34,002 nucleotides of DNA from Nonomuraea sp. MG754425 (GCF_021699195.1 NZ_SSXE01000104.1:1-34002), one strand, 5' to 3'; numbered from the stretch's first letter, positions 15,596 through 24,251 are shown. The notes: generated by a model from the letters alone, not told the origin. Made by a program: numbers and translations.

Positions 15596-17080
15596 CATTC
15601 TCCGCAGCTCCCCGCCGAGTCGTCGTCGGACGGCAGGGCCGAGCGCGTTCCCTCCATGTTCGACGTGATCATTGCCGGGTGCGGGCCGACCGGTGCGCTG
15701 CTGGCCGCCGAACTGCGGCTGCACGACGTGCGGGTACTCGTCCTGGAGAAGGAGACCGAGCCCAAGTCGTACGTCCGCATCGTCGGTCTGCACATCCGCA
15801 GTCTCGAACTGATGGAGACGCGCGGGCTGCTGGATCGTTTTCTCGCGCACGGAAGACGGCGTCCGGCCGGCGGTTTCTTCGCCGCCATCAACAAACCCGC
15901 GCCCGAGGGCCTGGACTCCGCGCACGCCTACCTGCTGGGCATCCCGCAGCCGGTCGTCGAACGTCTGCTGGAGGAGCATGCGATCGAGCTGGGCGCGCAG
16001 GTCCGGCGCGGTTGCGCGGTCACCGGCCTCCAGCAGGACGACGAGGGCGTGACCGTCGAGCTGGCCGACGGGGAACACCTGCGTTCGCGCTATCTCGTCG
16101 GCTGCGACGGCGGGCACAGCACGGTGCGCAAACTGCTCGGCGTCGGCTTCCCCGGCGAGCCCTCGCGGACCGACACGCTGATGGGCGAGATGGAGGTGGG
16201 GGTGCCGCCGGAGGAGATCGCCGCCAAGGTGGCCGAGATCGGCGCGATCCATCGGCGGTTCTGGCTCCGGCCCTTCGGGGGAGGGGTCTACAGCGTCGTG
16301 GTGCCCGTCGCGGGAGCCGCCGACCGCGCGAGACCGCCGACCCTCGACGATTTCCGGCAGCAGTTGCGTACCGTCGCCGGAACCGATTTCGGCGTGCACT
16401 CCCCGCGCTGGTTGTCCCGGTTCGGCGATGCCACCCGGCTGGCCGAACGGTACCGGGCCGGGCGGGTGCTGCTGGCCGGCGACGCGGCCCACATCCATCC
16501 GCCCATCGGCGGACAGGGCCTCAATCTGGGCCTCCAGGACGCGGTCAACCTCGGCTGGAAACTGGCCGCGCAGATCCGCGGCTGGGCGCCGGACACCCTG
16601 CTGGACACCTACCAGGCCGAACGCCGTCCGGTCGCCGAGGACGTGCTGGACAACACCCGCGCCCAGCTCGAACTGCTGTCCGACGAACCGGGCCCGCAGG
16701 CCGTGCGCCGGCTGCTCACCGAACTGATGGACTTCGACGAGGTGAACCGCCGGCTCATCGAGAAGATCACCGCGATCGGCATCCGCTACGACTTCGGCGA
16801 GGGCCCCGACCTGCTCGGCCGCCGCCTGCGCGACATCGAGGTCAGACAGGGCCGCCTCTACGGTCTGCTGCATCGCGGCCGCGGCCTGCTGCTGGATCGC
16901 ACCGGACGCCTGACCGCGGGCGGCTGGTCGGACCGGGTCGACCACCTCGCGGATCCCGCCGCGGCACTCGACGCTCCGTGCGTCCTGCTGCGTCCTGACG
17001 GCCATGTCGCCTGGATCGGCGACGACCAGCGGGACCTGGACGCCCACCTGTCCCGCTGGTTCGGCACGCCGGCCGGCTGA
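15593..17080 (+). CDS. FAD-dependent aromatic monooxygenase, class A (rifampicin monooxygenase-like)
   Basis: A 495-residue flavoprotein hydroxylase. Motifs in order: FAD-binding VIIAGCGPTGALLAAELRL, the DG motif GCDGGHSTVRKLLG, and the GD motif LLAGDAAHIHPPIGGQGLNLG; the C-terminus (APCVLLRPDGHVAWIGD) is thioredoxin-like. Such enzymes use NAD(P)H and oxygen to hydroxylate aromatic compounds; the relatives include RifMO/Rox, TetX-like drug-inactivating enzymes and polyketide tailoring hydroxylases, and the sequence does not separate these. ATG 15593 was chosen because GAAAGG lies eight bases upstream; ATG 15656 (MFDVIIAG) would give the more usual length of 474 but has no binding site. It is preceded by a leader peptide and masking hairpin, which implies induction at translation. 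Confidence 0.88.
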   Translation: MHSPQLPAESSSDGRAERVPSMFDVIIAGCGPTGALLAAELRLHDVRVLVLEKETEPKSYVRIVGLHIRSLELMETRGLLDRFLAHGRRRPAGGFFAAINKPAPEGLDSAHAYLLGIPQPVVERLLEEHAIELGAQVRRGCAVTGLQQDDEGVTVELADGEHLRSRYLVGCDGGHSTVRKLLGVGFPGEPSRTDTLMGEMEVGVPPEEIAAKVAEIGAIHRRFWLRPFGGGVYSVVVPVAGAADRARPPTLDDFRQQLRTVAGTDFGVHSPRWLSRFGDATRLAERYRAGRVLLAGDAAHIHPPIGGQGLNLGLQDAVNLGWKLAAQIRGWAPDTLLDTYQAERRPVAEDVLDNTRAQLELLSDEPGPQAVRRLLTELMDFDEVNRRLIEKITAIGIRYDFGEGPDLLGRRLRDIEVRQGRLYGLLHRGRGLLLDRTGRLTAGGWSDRVDHLADPAAALDAPCVLLRPDGHVAWIGDDQRDLDAHLSRWFGTPAG

Positions 17081-17147
17081 TGACCGGGCCGCCGGGAAGG
17101 GGCCGGACGCCGGGCGGCACACGGACACCCTGAGGCGGCGCACCGGC

Positions 17148-17175
17148 CCGTGACCCCGGGCGGAGCCGGTCACGG
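17148..17175. terminator. Hairpin between convergent monooxygenase and LysR genes
   Basis: CCGTGACC (17148-17155) pairs with GGTCACGG (17168-17175), an exact 8-base stem with a 12-base loop, midway between two converging genes. A bidirectional terminator is the likely role. Confidence 0.6.
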
Positions 17176-17192
17176 AGGGCGGCGCCGGGCCG

Positions 17193-18071
17193 TCAGTCGC
17201 CGAGCAGTTCGAGCACGGCGCTGACGGCCGGGGTCACGGTGCGGAACAGCGCATGGGTGGTCCGGGTGATCTCGATCGTGGAGACCGGACGGAGCACCAC
17301 GCCGTCGGGGACGCCGACCACCGTGGCGACCAGTTCGGGGACCAGGGCGGCGCCCAGACCCGCACGGACCATGCGCAGAACGAGCGCGTAGTCGTCGGCC
17401 GTGTGGATGACGTTCGGCTGGAAGCCCGCCAGGGCGCAGGCGCGGTTGAGCATCTCGTGGTCGGTGGTGCCCCGGGAGCCCGCGATCCAGGACTCCTCGC
17501 GCAGCCTGCGCAGGTCCACCTCGCCGGTCGCGGCCGGGTGGCCGACGGGAAAGGCGATCATGATGGGCTCGGCGGCCAGGGAGCGCCGGGTGACTCCGGG
17601 CGGCGGCTCCTCGGGGATCAGGCTGTAGGTGAAGGTGATCGCGAGGTCGCAGCCGCCGTCACGGAGCGCCTCGACCGCCTCCCGGGGTTCGAGTTCGTAC
17701 ACGATCACGTGGAGGCCGGGATGGCGGGTCCTGGCGGCGGCCGTCGCGGGCAGCAGGCGGTGGACCGCGGCCGTGGCGAAACAGGCCACCCGCACGGGTC
17801 CTCTGGGGGTCGAGGCCGAGCGGAGGTCCTCTTCCGCGGCGTCCATCGCGTTCAGGACGATGTGCGCGTGCCGGACGAGCCGCCGCCCCTCGGCCGTCAG
17901 GCGGACGCGGCGCCCGGCACGCTCGAACAACGCCACCCTGGCCTCGCGTTCCAAGGTGGCGAGCTGCTGCGAGACGGCGGACGAGGTCATGCCGCAGACC
18001 TCGCCCACGGCGGTCATCGTGCCGTGCTCGGCGAACTCGCGCAGGAGGCGCAGCCGAGTGGGATCCAGCAT
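17193..18071 (-). CDS. LysR-family transcriptional regulator
   Basis: A 292-residue protein, close to the usual 300. The N-terminal HTH is clear (LREFAEHGTMTAVGEVCGMTSSAVSQQLATLEREARVALFERAGRRVRLT), followed by a linker helix and a periplasmic-binding-like effector domain (PVRVACFATAAVHRLLPATA). ATG 18071 has AAGGA eight bases upstream and places the HTH at the N-terminus as usual; the longer frame from 18230 is rejected. A -10-like TATAAG lies on the minus strand at 18086-18081. It diverges from the arginase-fold gene 104 bases away and probably controls it. The effector is unknown. Confidence 0.92.
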   Translation of the reverse strand: MLDPTRLRLLREFAEHGTMTAVGEVCGMTSSAVSQQLATLEREARVALFERAGRRVRLTAEGRRLVRHAHIVLNAMDAAEEDLRSASTPRGPVRVACFATAAVHRLLPATAAARTRHPGLHVIVYELEPREAVEALRDGGCDLAITFTYSLIPEEPPPGVTRRSLAAEPIMIAFPVGHPAATGEVDLRRLREESWIAGSRGTTDHEMLNRACALAGFQPNVIHTADDYALVLRMVRAGLGAALVPELVATVVGVPDGVVLRPVSTIEITRTTHALFRTVTPAVSAVLELLGD

Positions 18072-18175
18072 CAAGAAGTCCTTATAGATCAGCACAGGAT
18101 TACTAAGTGGACGTTGCTGATTGGACCACGCGACACTGACGTCCGGCCACCAGAAATCCATGCCAGGAGGGCGAG

Positions 18176-18916
18176 ATGCTGACTGTAGTCGAGGTTCCGC
18201 AGTGGCAGGGTTCACTGTCACCCACCGCACCCAGGCTGGTCGAAGGCGCCGCCCGGCTGGCCGCGATGGTTCCCGACGCCCGGCACGTACGGGTGGACAC
18301 CGGCGCCGGCCTGGCCGAGACCGCCGACCGGGTCCGGCGGGCGCTCCCGGAGGACGGCTTCGTCGTCACGGTCGGCGGAGACTGCGGCGTCGAGCTCGAA
18401 CCGGTCGCGGCGGCGCTGCGCCGGCACGGCGACCGCCTGAACCTCGTGTGGTTCGACGCCCACGGCGACATGAACTCGCCCGCCACCTCCCCGTCGGGCG
18501 CCTTCCACGGCATGATCCTCCGGACGCTGCAGGGCGAGGGCCCGCCCGACCTGGTCCCCTCACCGGCGCTGCGCCCGGACCAGATCGCCCTGGCCGGAAC
18601 GCGTCGCCTGGATCCGGCCGAGGCCGACTACATCGAGCGGGCGGGCATCGGCGGCCTGTCCACCATCGACGAGAACGCGGTTCTCTACATCCACGTGGAC
18701 CTCGACGTCCTGGACGGCATCACCTCGGTCGGCTACCCGGAGCCGGACGGCCTGTCCGCGACGGCGCTGACCGAGGCGATCGCCGGCCTGGCGGCCCGGC
18801 ACGAGATCGTCGGCCTGGGCATCACCGAATACGCGCCCTCGGACCCGAAGGACGAGGAACTGCTCAGGAGGCTGGTCCCCGAACTCGTCCGGCTGTGCGG
18901 CCCTGCGTCGCGCTGA
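18176..18916 (+). CDS. Arginase/agmatinase-family hydrolase with Cys in place of a metal-binding His
   Basis: A 246-residue ureohydrolase-fold protein. Metal motifs: DAHGD (D94, H96, D98) and DLDVLD (D175, D177) are present. The first motif, GGDH in arginases, is GGDC here (C70), so one manganese ligand is changed from histidine to cysteine. The protein is also about 50 residues shorter than arginase. Family members hydrolyse guanidino or formimino groups (arginine, agmatine, formiminoglutamate); the altered site makes the substrate and even hydrolase activity uncertain. The ATG has AGGAGGG six bases upstream. It is divergently paired with the LysR gene. Confidence 0.85.
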   Translation: MLTVVEVPQWQGSLSPTAPRLVEGAARLAAMVPDARHVRVDTGAGLAETADRVRRALPEDGFVVTVGGDCGVELEPVAAALRRHGDRLNLVWFDAHGDMNSPATSPSGAFHGMILRTLQGEGPPDLVPSPALRPDQIALAGTRRLDPAEADYIERAGIGGLSTIDENAVLYIHVDLDVLDGITSVGYPEPDGLSATALTEAIAGLAARHEIVGLGITEYAPSDPKDEELLRRLVPELVRLCGPASR

Positions 18917-18926
18917 CGACGCGACG
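18906..18926 (+). terminator. Hairpin around the arginase-family stop codon
   Basis: CGTCGCG (18906-18912) pairs with CGCGACG (18920-18926) with a 7-base loop that contains the stop codon. It precedes a convergent gene and is a reasonable terminator candidate. Confidence 0.4.
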
Positions 18927-18971
18927 TTCCGGGTGGTGGGCGCGCAGCGCGGGTGGACAGGCGACCAGGCG

Positions 18972-19286
18972 TCAGTTCCTGGGCCAGACGGTTGTCCAGG
19001 CGGCGAACGGCCGGTCCTGGGGGCACGCCCTCTTGGACAGCTCGCGCACGCCCACGAACGCCCCGTAGTAGCGGACCTCGGTTGCCGGGTCGTCGATGTC
19101 CGACCTGCAGTCGACCACCACCCGCTGGGTTCCCGTTCCCGTCATGCACCGCCCCCAGGCCAAGTCCACGGCACCGTCCGTGATCCCATGGCTGCAGTCG
19201 CCCGGTACGGCCTGAGCGGGCGTGGCGCTCAGGCCCAGCGCCAGCACGCCCGAGCAGACCGCGACGACGGCCGAGAGTTTCCGCAT
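18972..19286 (-). CDS. Small secreted protein with four cysteines
   Basis: A 104-residue protein with a Sec signal peptide: MRK start, hydrophobic core, and cleavage after AQA near residue 26. The mature part of about 78 residues has cysteines in DCSHG, GRCMTG, VDCRSD and RACPQD, enough for two disulfides, and no other recognisable motif. GGAAGGA lies five bases before the ATG, so it is a credible gene despite its size. It stands alone between the arginase-fold gene and cydB. Function unknown; secreted actinomycete proteins of this kind include protease inhibitors and surface proteins, but nothing here selects one. Confidence 0.75.
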   Translation of the reverse strand: MRKLSAVVAVCSGVLALGLSATPAQAVPGDCSHGITDGAVDLAWGRCMTGTGTQRVVVDCRSDIDDPATEVRYYGAFVGVRELSKRACPQDRPFAAWTTVWPRN

Positions 19287-19373
19287 GTCATTCCTTCCGT
19301 GGACGATCTTGCGGAACCAATGTCGCAGCCGGCGGTATGACGCGGGTATGACGGCCCGGCCGCGTCCAGGCCG

Positions 19374-20387
19374 TCAGGAGCGCGGGCCGGCCTCGCCGCG
19401 CTGGAAGGTGGCGTACAACCACCACAGCGACGGCACCAGCAGCAGCGCGCCCACGGCCAGCGCGCCCAGGGTCGCGGCCAGCACGGAATCGGTGGCCGCC
19501 GCCCGGTCCAGGGTGACTCCCGGCAGCAGCACCGGGTACTGCGCGACGCCCCACCCCCACAGCAGCCCGGCCACCGCCAGCGCGGCGGTGACGCGTACGG
19601 CGAGGTAGGCGCGGCGCCACAGCAGGACCAGCGAGGCCAGCCCGGCCGCCACGGACAGGACCAGCAGCGGCAGGGCCCGGCCGGAGGTCAGCTCGGTGAA
19701 CAGGACGGGCGCGTCCAGGCGCAGGACGATCAGGCCGGCGGCCGACAGCAGCCCGACGACGATTCCGCAGCCCAGGGCCCGCCGGCGGAAGCCGTCGACC
19801 AGGTCGGACGCGCCGCCGCGGTGCGCGTCGCGGGTCAGGTAGACGGCGGCCAGGTAGGCGGCGCTGGTCACGGCCAGCGCGCCGGCGAGCAGCGAGGTGG
19901 GGTTGAGCCAGCTTCCCACCAGGTCACCTTCGGCGATGCCCGGCGGCACCCGGCCGGAGGCGAGGCCGCCGGCCACCGTCCCGAGGAAGAACGGGGTCGC
20001 CACGGACGAGAAGGCGAAGGCGGCGCCGAACAGCCGGCGTTGCCACAGCTCCGTGGAGACCTTACGGAAGGCGAAGGCCGCGCCCCGGCCGATGATGCCC
20101 AGCGCGGCCAGGGTGAGCGGGATGTACATGGTGGAGGCCACGGCGGCGAACACCGACGGGATGCCGGTCCACATCAGCACGATGACGAAGATCAGCCAGA
20201 CGTGGTCGGCCTCCCAGATGGGCCCGATCGAGTGCTCCACGAGCGCCCGCTGCCGCCTGCCCGCCTCGGCGCCGCCGGCGACCAGGTCCCAGACGCCGCC
20301 GCCGAAGTCGGCCCCGCCGAACAGCACGTACGCGGTCAGGCCCAGCCACAGCACGGCGAGCATGATCTCCGCGAGCGGCACGGTCAC
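19374..20387 (-). CDS. cydB: Cytochrome bd ubiquinol oxidase subunit II
   Basis: A 337-residue membrane protein with about eight to nine helices. The N-terminus LAEIMLAVLWLGLTAYVLFGGADFGGGVWDL and the segment SIGPIWEADHVWLIFVIVLMWTGIP are characteristic of CydB. Together with CydA it forms the high-affinity terminal oxidase that oxidises quinol and reduces oxygen to water without proton pumping, used at low oxygen and under respiratory stress. The GTG start at 20387 overlaps the cydA stop (GTGA). The frame stays open far upstream, but that part is antiparallel to nothing real and overlaps cydA. No cydDC exporter genes follow. Confidence 0.95.
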   Translation of the reverse strand: MTVPLAEIMLAVLWLGLTAYVLFGGADFGGGVWDLVAGGAEAGRRQRALVEHSIGPIWEADHVWLIFVIVLMWTGIPSVFAAVASTMYIPLTLAALGIIGRGAAFAFRKVSTELWQRRLFGAAFAFSSVATPFFLGTVAGGLASGRVPPGIAEGDLVGSWLNPTSLLAGALAVTSAAYLAAVYLTRDAHRGGASDLVDGFRRRALGCGIVVGLLSAAGLIVLRLDAPVLFTELTSGRALPLLVLSVAAGLASLVLLWRRAYLAVRVTAALAVAGLLWGWGVAQYPVLLPGVTLDRAAATDSVLAATLGALAVGALLLVPSLWWLYATFQRGEAGPRS

Positions 20388-21748
20388 ACCACCCGGTAGC
20401 CGGTCACGTCGCGTTCCTGGGGCGCGACGGGCACGGGTTCGTCGCGGGCCAGCCGGCGCAGCACGTACACGGTGGCCGCGGTCAGCACCGCGTACACGAC
20501 GCTGACCAGGACGAACCCCCACACCAGCCCGGGTGCCGGGTTGACCGCGTCGGCGGTGCGCTGCACGCCGTAGACGATCCACGGCTGCCGTCCGACCTCG
20601 GTGACGACCCAGCCGGCCTCCAGCGCGAGCACCGCGGCCAGGCCCGACAGCGCGGACGCGCGCAGGAACCAGCGCGAGCGCGGCAGGTCGCGCCGCCGCG
20701 CCCAGGCCAGGCCCAGCCAGGCGGCCAGGCCCAGCAGGGCCAGCCCGCAGCCCACCATGATCTGGAACCCCCAGTGGACCACGTTCACCGGCGGCCGGTC
20801 GGCGCGCGGCACCTCGTCGAGCCCCATGATCTCGGCGTCCGGGTTCCCGTGCGCCAGCAGGGACAGCCCGTACGGAATCGCCAGGGCGTACCGCAACTCG
20901 TCGTCGATCACCACGCCGCCGACGTGCAGCGGGACGGCGCGCCCGGTCTCGAACACCCCCTCCATGGCGGCGAGCTTGACCGGCTGGTTCTCGGCGACGA
21001 AGCGGGCGGCCCAGTCGCCCACCCCGATCTGCACCGGGGTGACCACGGCCGCGACGGTCAGCGGCAGCAGCAGCCCCAGCCGGTGGTAGCGGTCGCGCCG
21101 CCCGCGCAGCATGGCGACCGCGTACACGCTCGCCATGGCGAACCCGGCGACCATGAACGCGGCCAGGATCATGTGCGTCGTCTGCGGCGGCGTGGCGGGG
21201 TTGAACATGGCCGCCCACGGGTTCACGGCCACGACCCGGCCGCCCTCGGCCGCGAACCCGGTCGGGTGCTGCATCCAGGCGTTGGCCGTCACCACGAAGA
21301 AGGCGCTGGCCACACCCGCCAGCACGATCGGGACGCCGGTCAGCAGGTGCGCCCGCGGCGGCAGCCGGTCCCAGGCGTACAGGTAGACGCCGAGGAAGAT
21401 GGCCTCGATGAAGAAGGCGATGCCCTCCAGCGCGAACGGCAGCCCGATGACCTCGCCGTAGACGCCCATCAGCCCCGGCCACAGCAGCCCCATCTCGAAC
21501 GACAGGATCGTGCCCGACACCGCCCCGACCGCGAACAGCACGCCCATCGCCCGCGCCCAGCGGCGGGCCAGCAGCCGGTAGTGGACATCGCCGGTGCGGT
21601 GCCCGCGCCACTCGGCGATCAGCGTGATGGCCGGCATGCCGACCCCCAGGCAGGCCACGATGATGTGCCAGCCGAGCGACAGGGCCATCTGCGTGCGCGC
21701 CGCGGCGAGGTCGGCGGGCGCCGCGGCGATCAGCGCCGGCGTGAGCAC
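20384..21748 (-). CDS. cydA: Cytochrome bd ubiquinol oxidase subunit I
   Basis: A 454-residue heme-binding membrane protein. H28 in MALSLGWHIIVACLG corresponds to the N-terminal heme ligand; FEMGLLWPGLMGVYGEVIGLPFALEGIAFFIEAIFLGVYLY and EVGRQPWIVYGV (GRxPW) are signature segments. It is short for the family's long-Q-loop members, so the short-loop type is likely. The GTG at 21748 is the best available start although its binding site is weak. It is translationally coupled to cydB. The 217-base upstream gap (21749-21965) must hold the promoter, but I see no convincing element or Rex-type palindrome there. Confidence 0.95.
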   Translation of the reverse strand: MLTPALIAAAPADLAAARTQMALSLGWHIIVACLGVGMPAITLIAEWRGHRTGDVHYRLLARRWARAMGVLFAVGAVSGTILSFEMGLLWPGLMGVYGEVIGLPFALEGIAFFIEAIFLGVYLYAWDRLPPRAHLLTGVPIVLAGVASAFFVVTANAWMQHPTGFAAEGGRVVAVNPWAAMFNPATPPQTTHMILAAFMVAGFAMASVYAVAMLRGRRDRYHRLGLLLPLTVAAVVTPVQIGVGDWAARFVAENQPVKLAAMEGVFETGRAVPLHVGGVVIDDELRYALAIPYGLSLLAHGNPDAEIMGLDEVPRADRPPVNVVHWGFQIMVGCGLALLGLAAWLGLAWARRRDLPRSRWFLRASALSGLAAVLALEAGWVVTEVGRQPWIVYGVQRTADAVNPAPGLVWGFVLVSVVYAVLTAATVYVLRRLARDEPVPVAPQERDVTGYRVV

Positions 21749-21965
21749 GGCTCTCGCCCGGCCGGGGGTGTACGGGCCGCGCCGGCGCCCGGTCCGTGAA
21801 TGGTCACCGAGGTCCCCCCATGCTCTTCGACGCCCACCGTGGTGGAGATTCCGCAGGTCAGCGCGGCAGAACAGGGCTTACCCAGGCCCGTGCGGTTTAT
21901 CGCCCGCCGGCTCGGCCCGAAGCGATGTCTTTACGCGGCGGGCCTCGCCTCGCGTCATGTCCCGC

Positions 21966-23177
21966 TCACCAGGTGACCGGGAGTTCGTGCAGGCCGTAGA
22001 TGACGGCGTCGCTCTTGAACGGCAGGTCCTCGGCCGGTGCGGCGAGCCGCAGGGCGGGGATGCGGCGGAACAGCGTGTCGAAGACGATCCGCAGTTCCAT
22101 CCGGGCCAGGCTCTGGCCCAGGCACTGGTGCGGCCCGAAGCCGAAGGCGAGGTGGTGGCGGGCCCCGCGCTCGATGTCCAGTTCGGCCGGGTCCGGGAAG
22201 GCCGCCGGGTCCCAGTCGGCGGACAGGGTCGAGACGATGACGCCCTCGCCGGCCTTGACGCTCACCCCGCCGGTCTCCACGTCCTCGGTGGCCACCCGGA
22301 CGGTGACCCCGTCGGCGATGCTGAAGTAGCGCAGCAACTCCTCCACGGCCTCGGGTGTCCGGCCCGGGTCGGCTTTGATCAGGGCCAGTTGCTCCGGACG
22401 GGAGAGCAGCCCGACCACGCCGAGCGAGATCATGTTCGCCGTGGTCTCGTGACCGGCGGTCAGCAGCAGGAAGGCCAGGCTCACCAGGCCCGTGTGATCG
22501 AGCGCGCCCAGGGTGATCTGCCGGCCGAGGATGTCGTCGCCGGGTTCGGACTCCTTGCGGGTGACCAGGTCGTCGAAGTAGGCGCGCAGTTCGGCGAAGG
22601 CCCGCGGGCGGTCTTCGAGCGAGGTCTTGCTCACCATCATGGCGGTGCGGCTCTGGAAGAAGTCGTGGTCGGTGTAGGGGACGCCGAGCAGTTCGCAGAT
22701 CACCAGGGACGGCACCGGCAGGGACAGCGCCTGGACCAGGTCCACCGGCCGCCGGTCGGCGGCGAGCAGGCCGTCGATGAAGCGGTCGACGATGTCCTGG
22801 ATGCGCGGGCGCAGCGCGGCCAGTCGTTTCGCGGTGAACTCGCCGACCACCGGGCGGCGGGCCGCGGCGTGTTCGGCGCCGTCCATGCCGAGCATCACCG
22901 GCGGCTGGGTGCGCTGCATCAGCAGGGTCGCCGCGTCGAGCGTGTAGAGCGGGTAGCCGTCGTTGCGCCGATCGGAGGAGAAGCGGGAATCGGCCAGGAC
23001 GGCACGGGCCTGCTCATGCCCCGACACCCACCACGCCTCGCCGCCGCTGGTCAGGCGGACCTTGCTGATCGGGGCCTGCTCGCGCAGCCGGTCGTAGGCG
23101 GCGGGCGGGGCGAACGGGCAACCACGCTCGATCGGCAGTTCGAGGCCGGTCAGGTCGCCGGCAACGCTCTTCGTCAT
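21966..23177 (-). CDS. Cytochrome P450 (CYP105-like class)
   Basis: A 403-residue soluble P450 with all standard elements: I-helix LLTAGHETTANMI, K-helix EELLRY, and heme loop FGFGPHQCLGQSLARMEL. The overall pattern (RGCPFAPPAAYDRLREQAPISKV at the N-terminus) resembles CYP105-type enzymes of actinomycetes, which hydroxylate secondary metabolites or foreign compounds. GGGAGGTC lies six bases before the ATG. It sits 91 bases downstream of the ECF41 sigma gene on the same strand and could share its transcript. Neither ferredoxin nor reductase is encoded next to it. Confidence 0.94.
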   Translation of the reverse strand: MTKSVAGDLTGLELPIERGCPFAPPAAYDRLREQAPISKVRLTSGGEAWWVSGHEQARAVLADSRFSSDRRNDGYPLYTLDAATLLMQRTQPPVMLGMDGAEHAAARRPVVGEFTAKRLAALRPRIQDIVDRFIDGLLAADRRPVDLVQALSLPVPSLVICELLGVPYTDHDFFQSRTAMMVSKTSLEDRPRAFAELRAYFDDLVTRKESEPGDDILGRQITLGALDHTGLVSLAFLLLTAGHETTANMISLGVVGLLSRPEQLALIKADPGRTPEAVEELLRYFSIADGVTVRVATEDVETGGVSVKAGEGVIVSTLSADWDPAAFPDPAELDIERGARHHLAFGFGPHQCLGQSLARMELRIVFDTLFRRIPALRLAAPAEDLPFKSDAVIYGLHELPVTW

Positions 23178-23268
23178 GAAAGACCTCCCAGTGATGGATG
23201 TGGTGGAGCCGGTTGTGCTGGTGGCGGGCAGGGCCGCCCGGACGTGCGGGTCGGCTCGTCGTCGGTGT

Positions 23269-24210
23269 TCAGCGCAGGGTGAGCGGGATCTCGGAGGCGA
23301 TACGGGTCAGCTTCTGCGGGTTGCGGACGTAGTAGAGGCCGGTGATGCGGGCGTCCTCGACCCGGACCGCTATGACGCCGTCGATCTCGCCGTCCAGGCG
23401 GAGGAGGAGCGCCGGGTTGCCGTTGACCACGGTGTGCTCGCTGGTGAGCGCGACCCGGGCCTTGCCGAGACCGCTGACGATCATGCGGGCCACCTTGCCG
23501 GCGCCGGTGATCGGCTGCTGCGCGGCCAGTTTGACGCCGCCGCCGTCGCTCACCAGGACGACCTGCGGGGCGAGCACGTCGAGCAGGCCCTTCAGGTCCC
23601 TGGTCTCCAACGCGCGCTGGAACGACTCCAGGACCACCCGGGCCTGGCTCGGGGAGACCACCTCGCGCGGACGGCGAGACTCGACATGCCGGCGGGCGCG
23701 GTGCGCGATCTGCCGGACGGCCGCGGAGCTCTTGCCGACGGCCGCCGCGATCTCCTCGTGACTGACCCCGAAGACCTCGCGCAGCACGAAGACGGCGCGT
23801 TCCGTGGGGGAGAGCGTCTCGAGCACGAGCATGAGCGCCATCGACACGCTCTCGGCGAGTTCGACGTCCTCGGCCACGTCCGGCGCGGTGAGCAGCGGCT
23901 CGGGCAACCAGGGGCCGACGTAGTCCTCCTTGAGGCGCCGGATCACGCGCAGCCGGTCGAGCGAGCGCCGGGTGGCGATCCGCACCAGGTAGGCGCGCCG
24001 GTCGTGCACCTGGTCCAGGTCGACCTTGACCCACCGCAACCAGGTCTCCTGCAACGCGTCCTCGGCGTCGGCCGCCGAGCCGAGCATCTCGTAGGCCACG
24101 GTGAACAGCAGGTTGCGGTGCGCGAGGAAAGCCTCGGTCGCCGGGTCCGTCCGGCCGCCACCGGCCGTCGGCCCGGCGGTGACCGTCGTCGCGTTCCTGC
24201 GCTCGTTCAT
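23269..24210 (-). CDS. RNA polymerase sigma factor, ECF41 family
   Basis: A 313-residue protein. Region 2 (about 25-95, NLLFTVAYEMLGSAADAEDALQETWLRW) and region 4 (about 125-180, LSPTERAVFVLREVFGVSHEEIAAAVGKS) form the ECF core. A SnoaL-like C-terminal domain of about 115 residues follows. The linker WLPEPL (101-106), the DGGGVK motif near 222-227 and the terminal YYVRNPQKL are hallmarks of ECF41 factors, which have no anti-sigma factor and are controlled by their own C-terminal extension. ATG 24210 has AGGAG upstream; the longer frame would cover the promoter. ECF41 genes usually adjoin an oxidoreductase, epimerase or carboxymuconolactone decarboxylase target; here a divergent SDR fits. Confidence 0.93.
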   Translation of the reverse strand: MNERRNATTVTAGPTAGGGRTDPATEAFLAHRNLLFTVAYEMLGSAADAEDALQETWLRWVKVDLDQVHDRRAYLVRIATRRSLDRLRVIRRLKEDYVGPWLPEPLLTAPDVAEDVELAESVSMALMLVLETLSPTERAVFVLREVFGVSHEEIAAAVGKSSAAVRQIAHRARRHVESRRPREVVSPSQARVVLESFQRALETRDLKGLLDVLAPQVVLVSDGGGVKLAAQQPITGAGKVARMIVSGLGKARVALTSEHTVVNGNPALLLRLDGEIDGVIAVRVEDARITGLYYVRNPQKLTRIASEIPLTLR

Positions 24211-24251
24211 ACCCGGCTCCTGTCCGCCCTCGGTTCCTGCTCCATGAAGAA

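Noticed and set aside
11089..17080. Secondary-metabolite biosynthetic cluster
   Set aside because: There are tailoring-type enzymes and an exporter, but no polyketide, peptide, terpene or ribosomal-peptide core gene.
21749..21965. Rex- or FNR-like operator upstream of cydA
   Set aside because: Only short weak dyads such as CCACCGTGGTGG are present; none resembles a known oxygen or redox operator closely enough.
21594..23282. 562-codon plus-strand open frame over the P450
   Set aside because: The minus-strand P450 has all heme and helix motifs; the plus frame has none.
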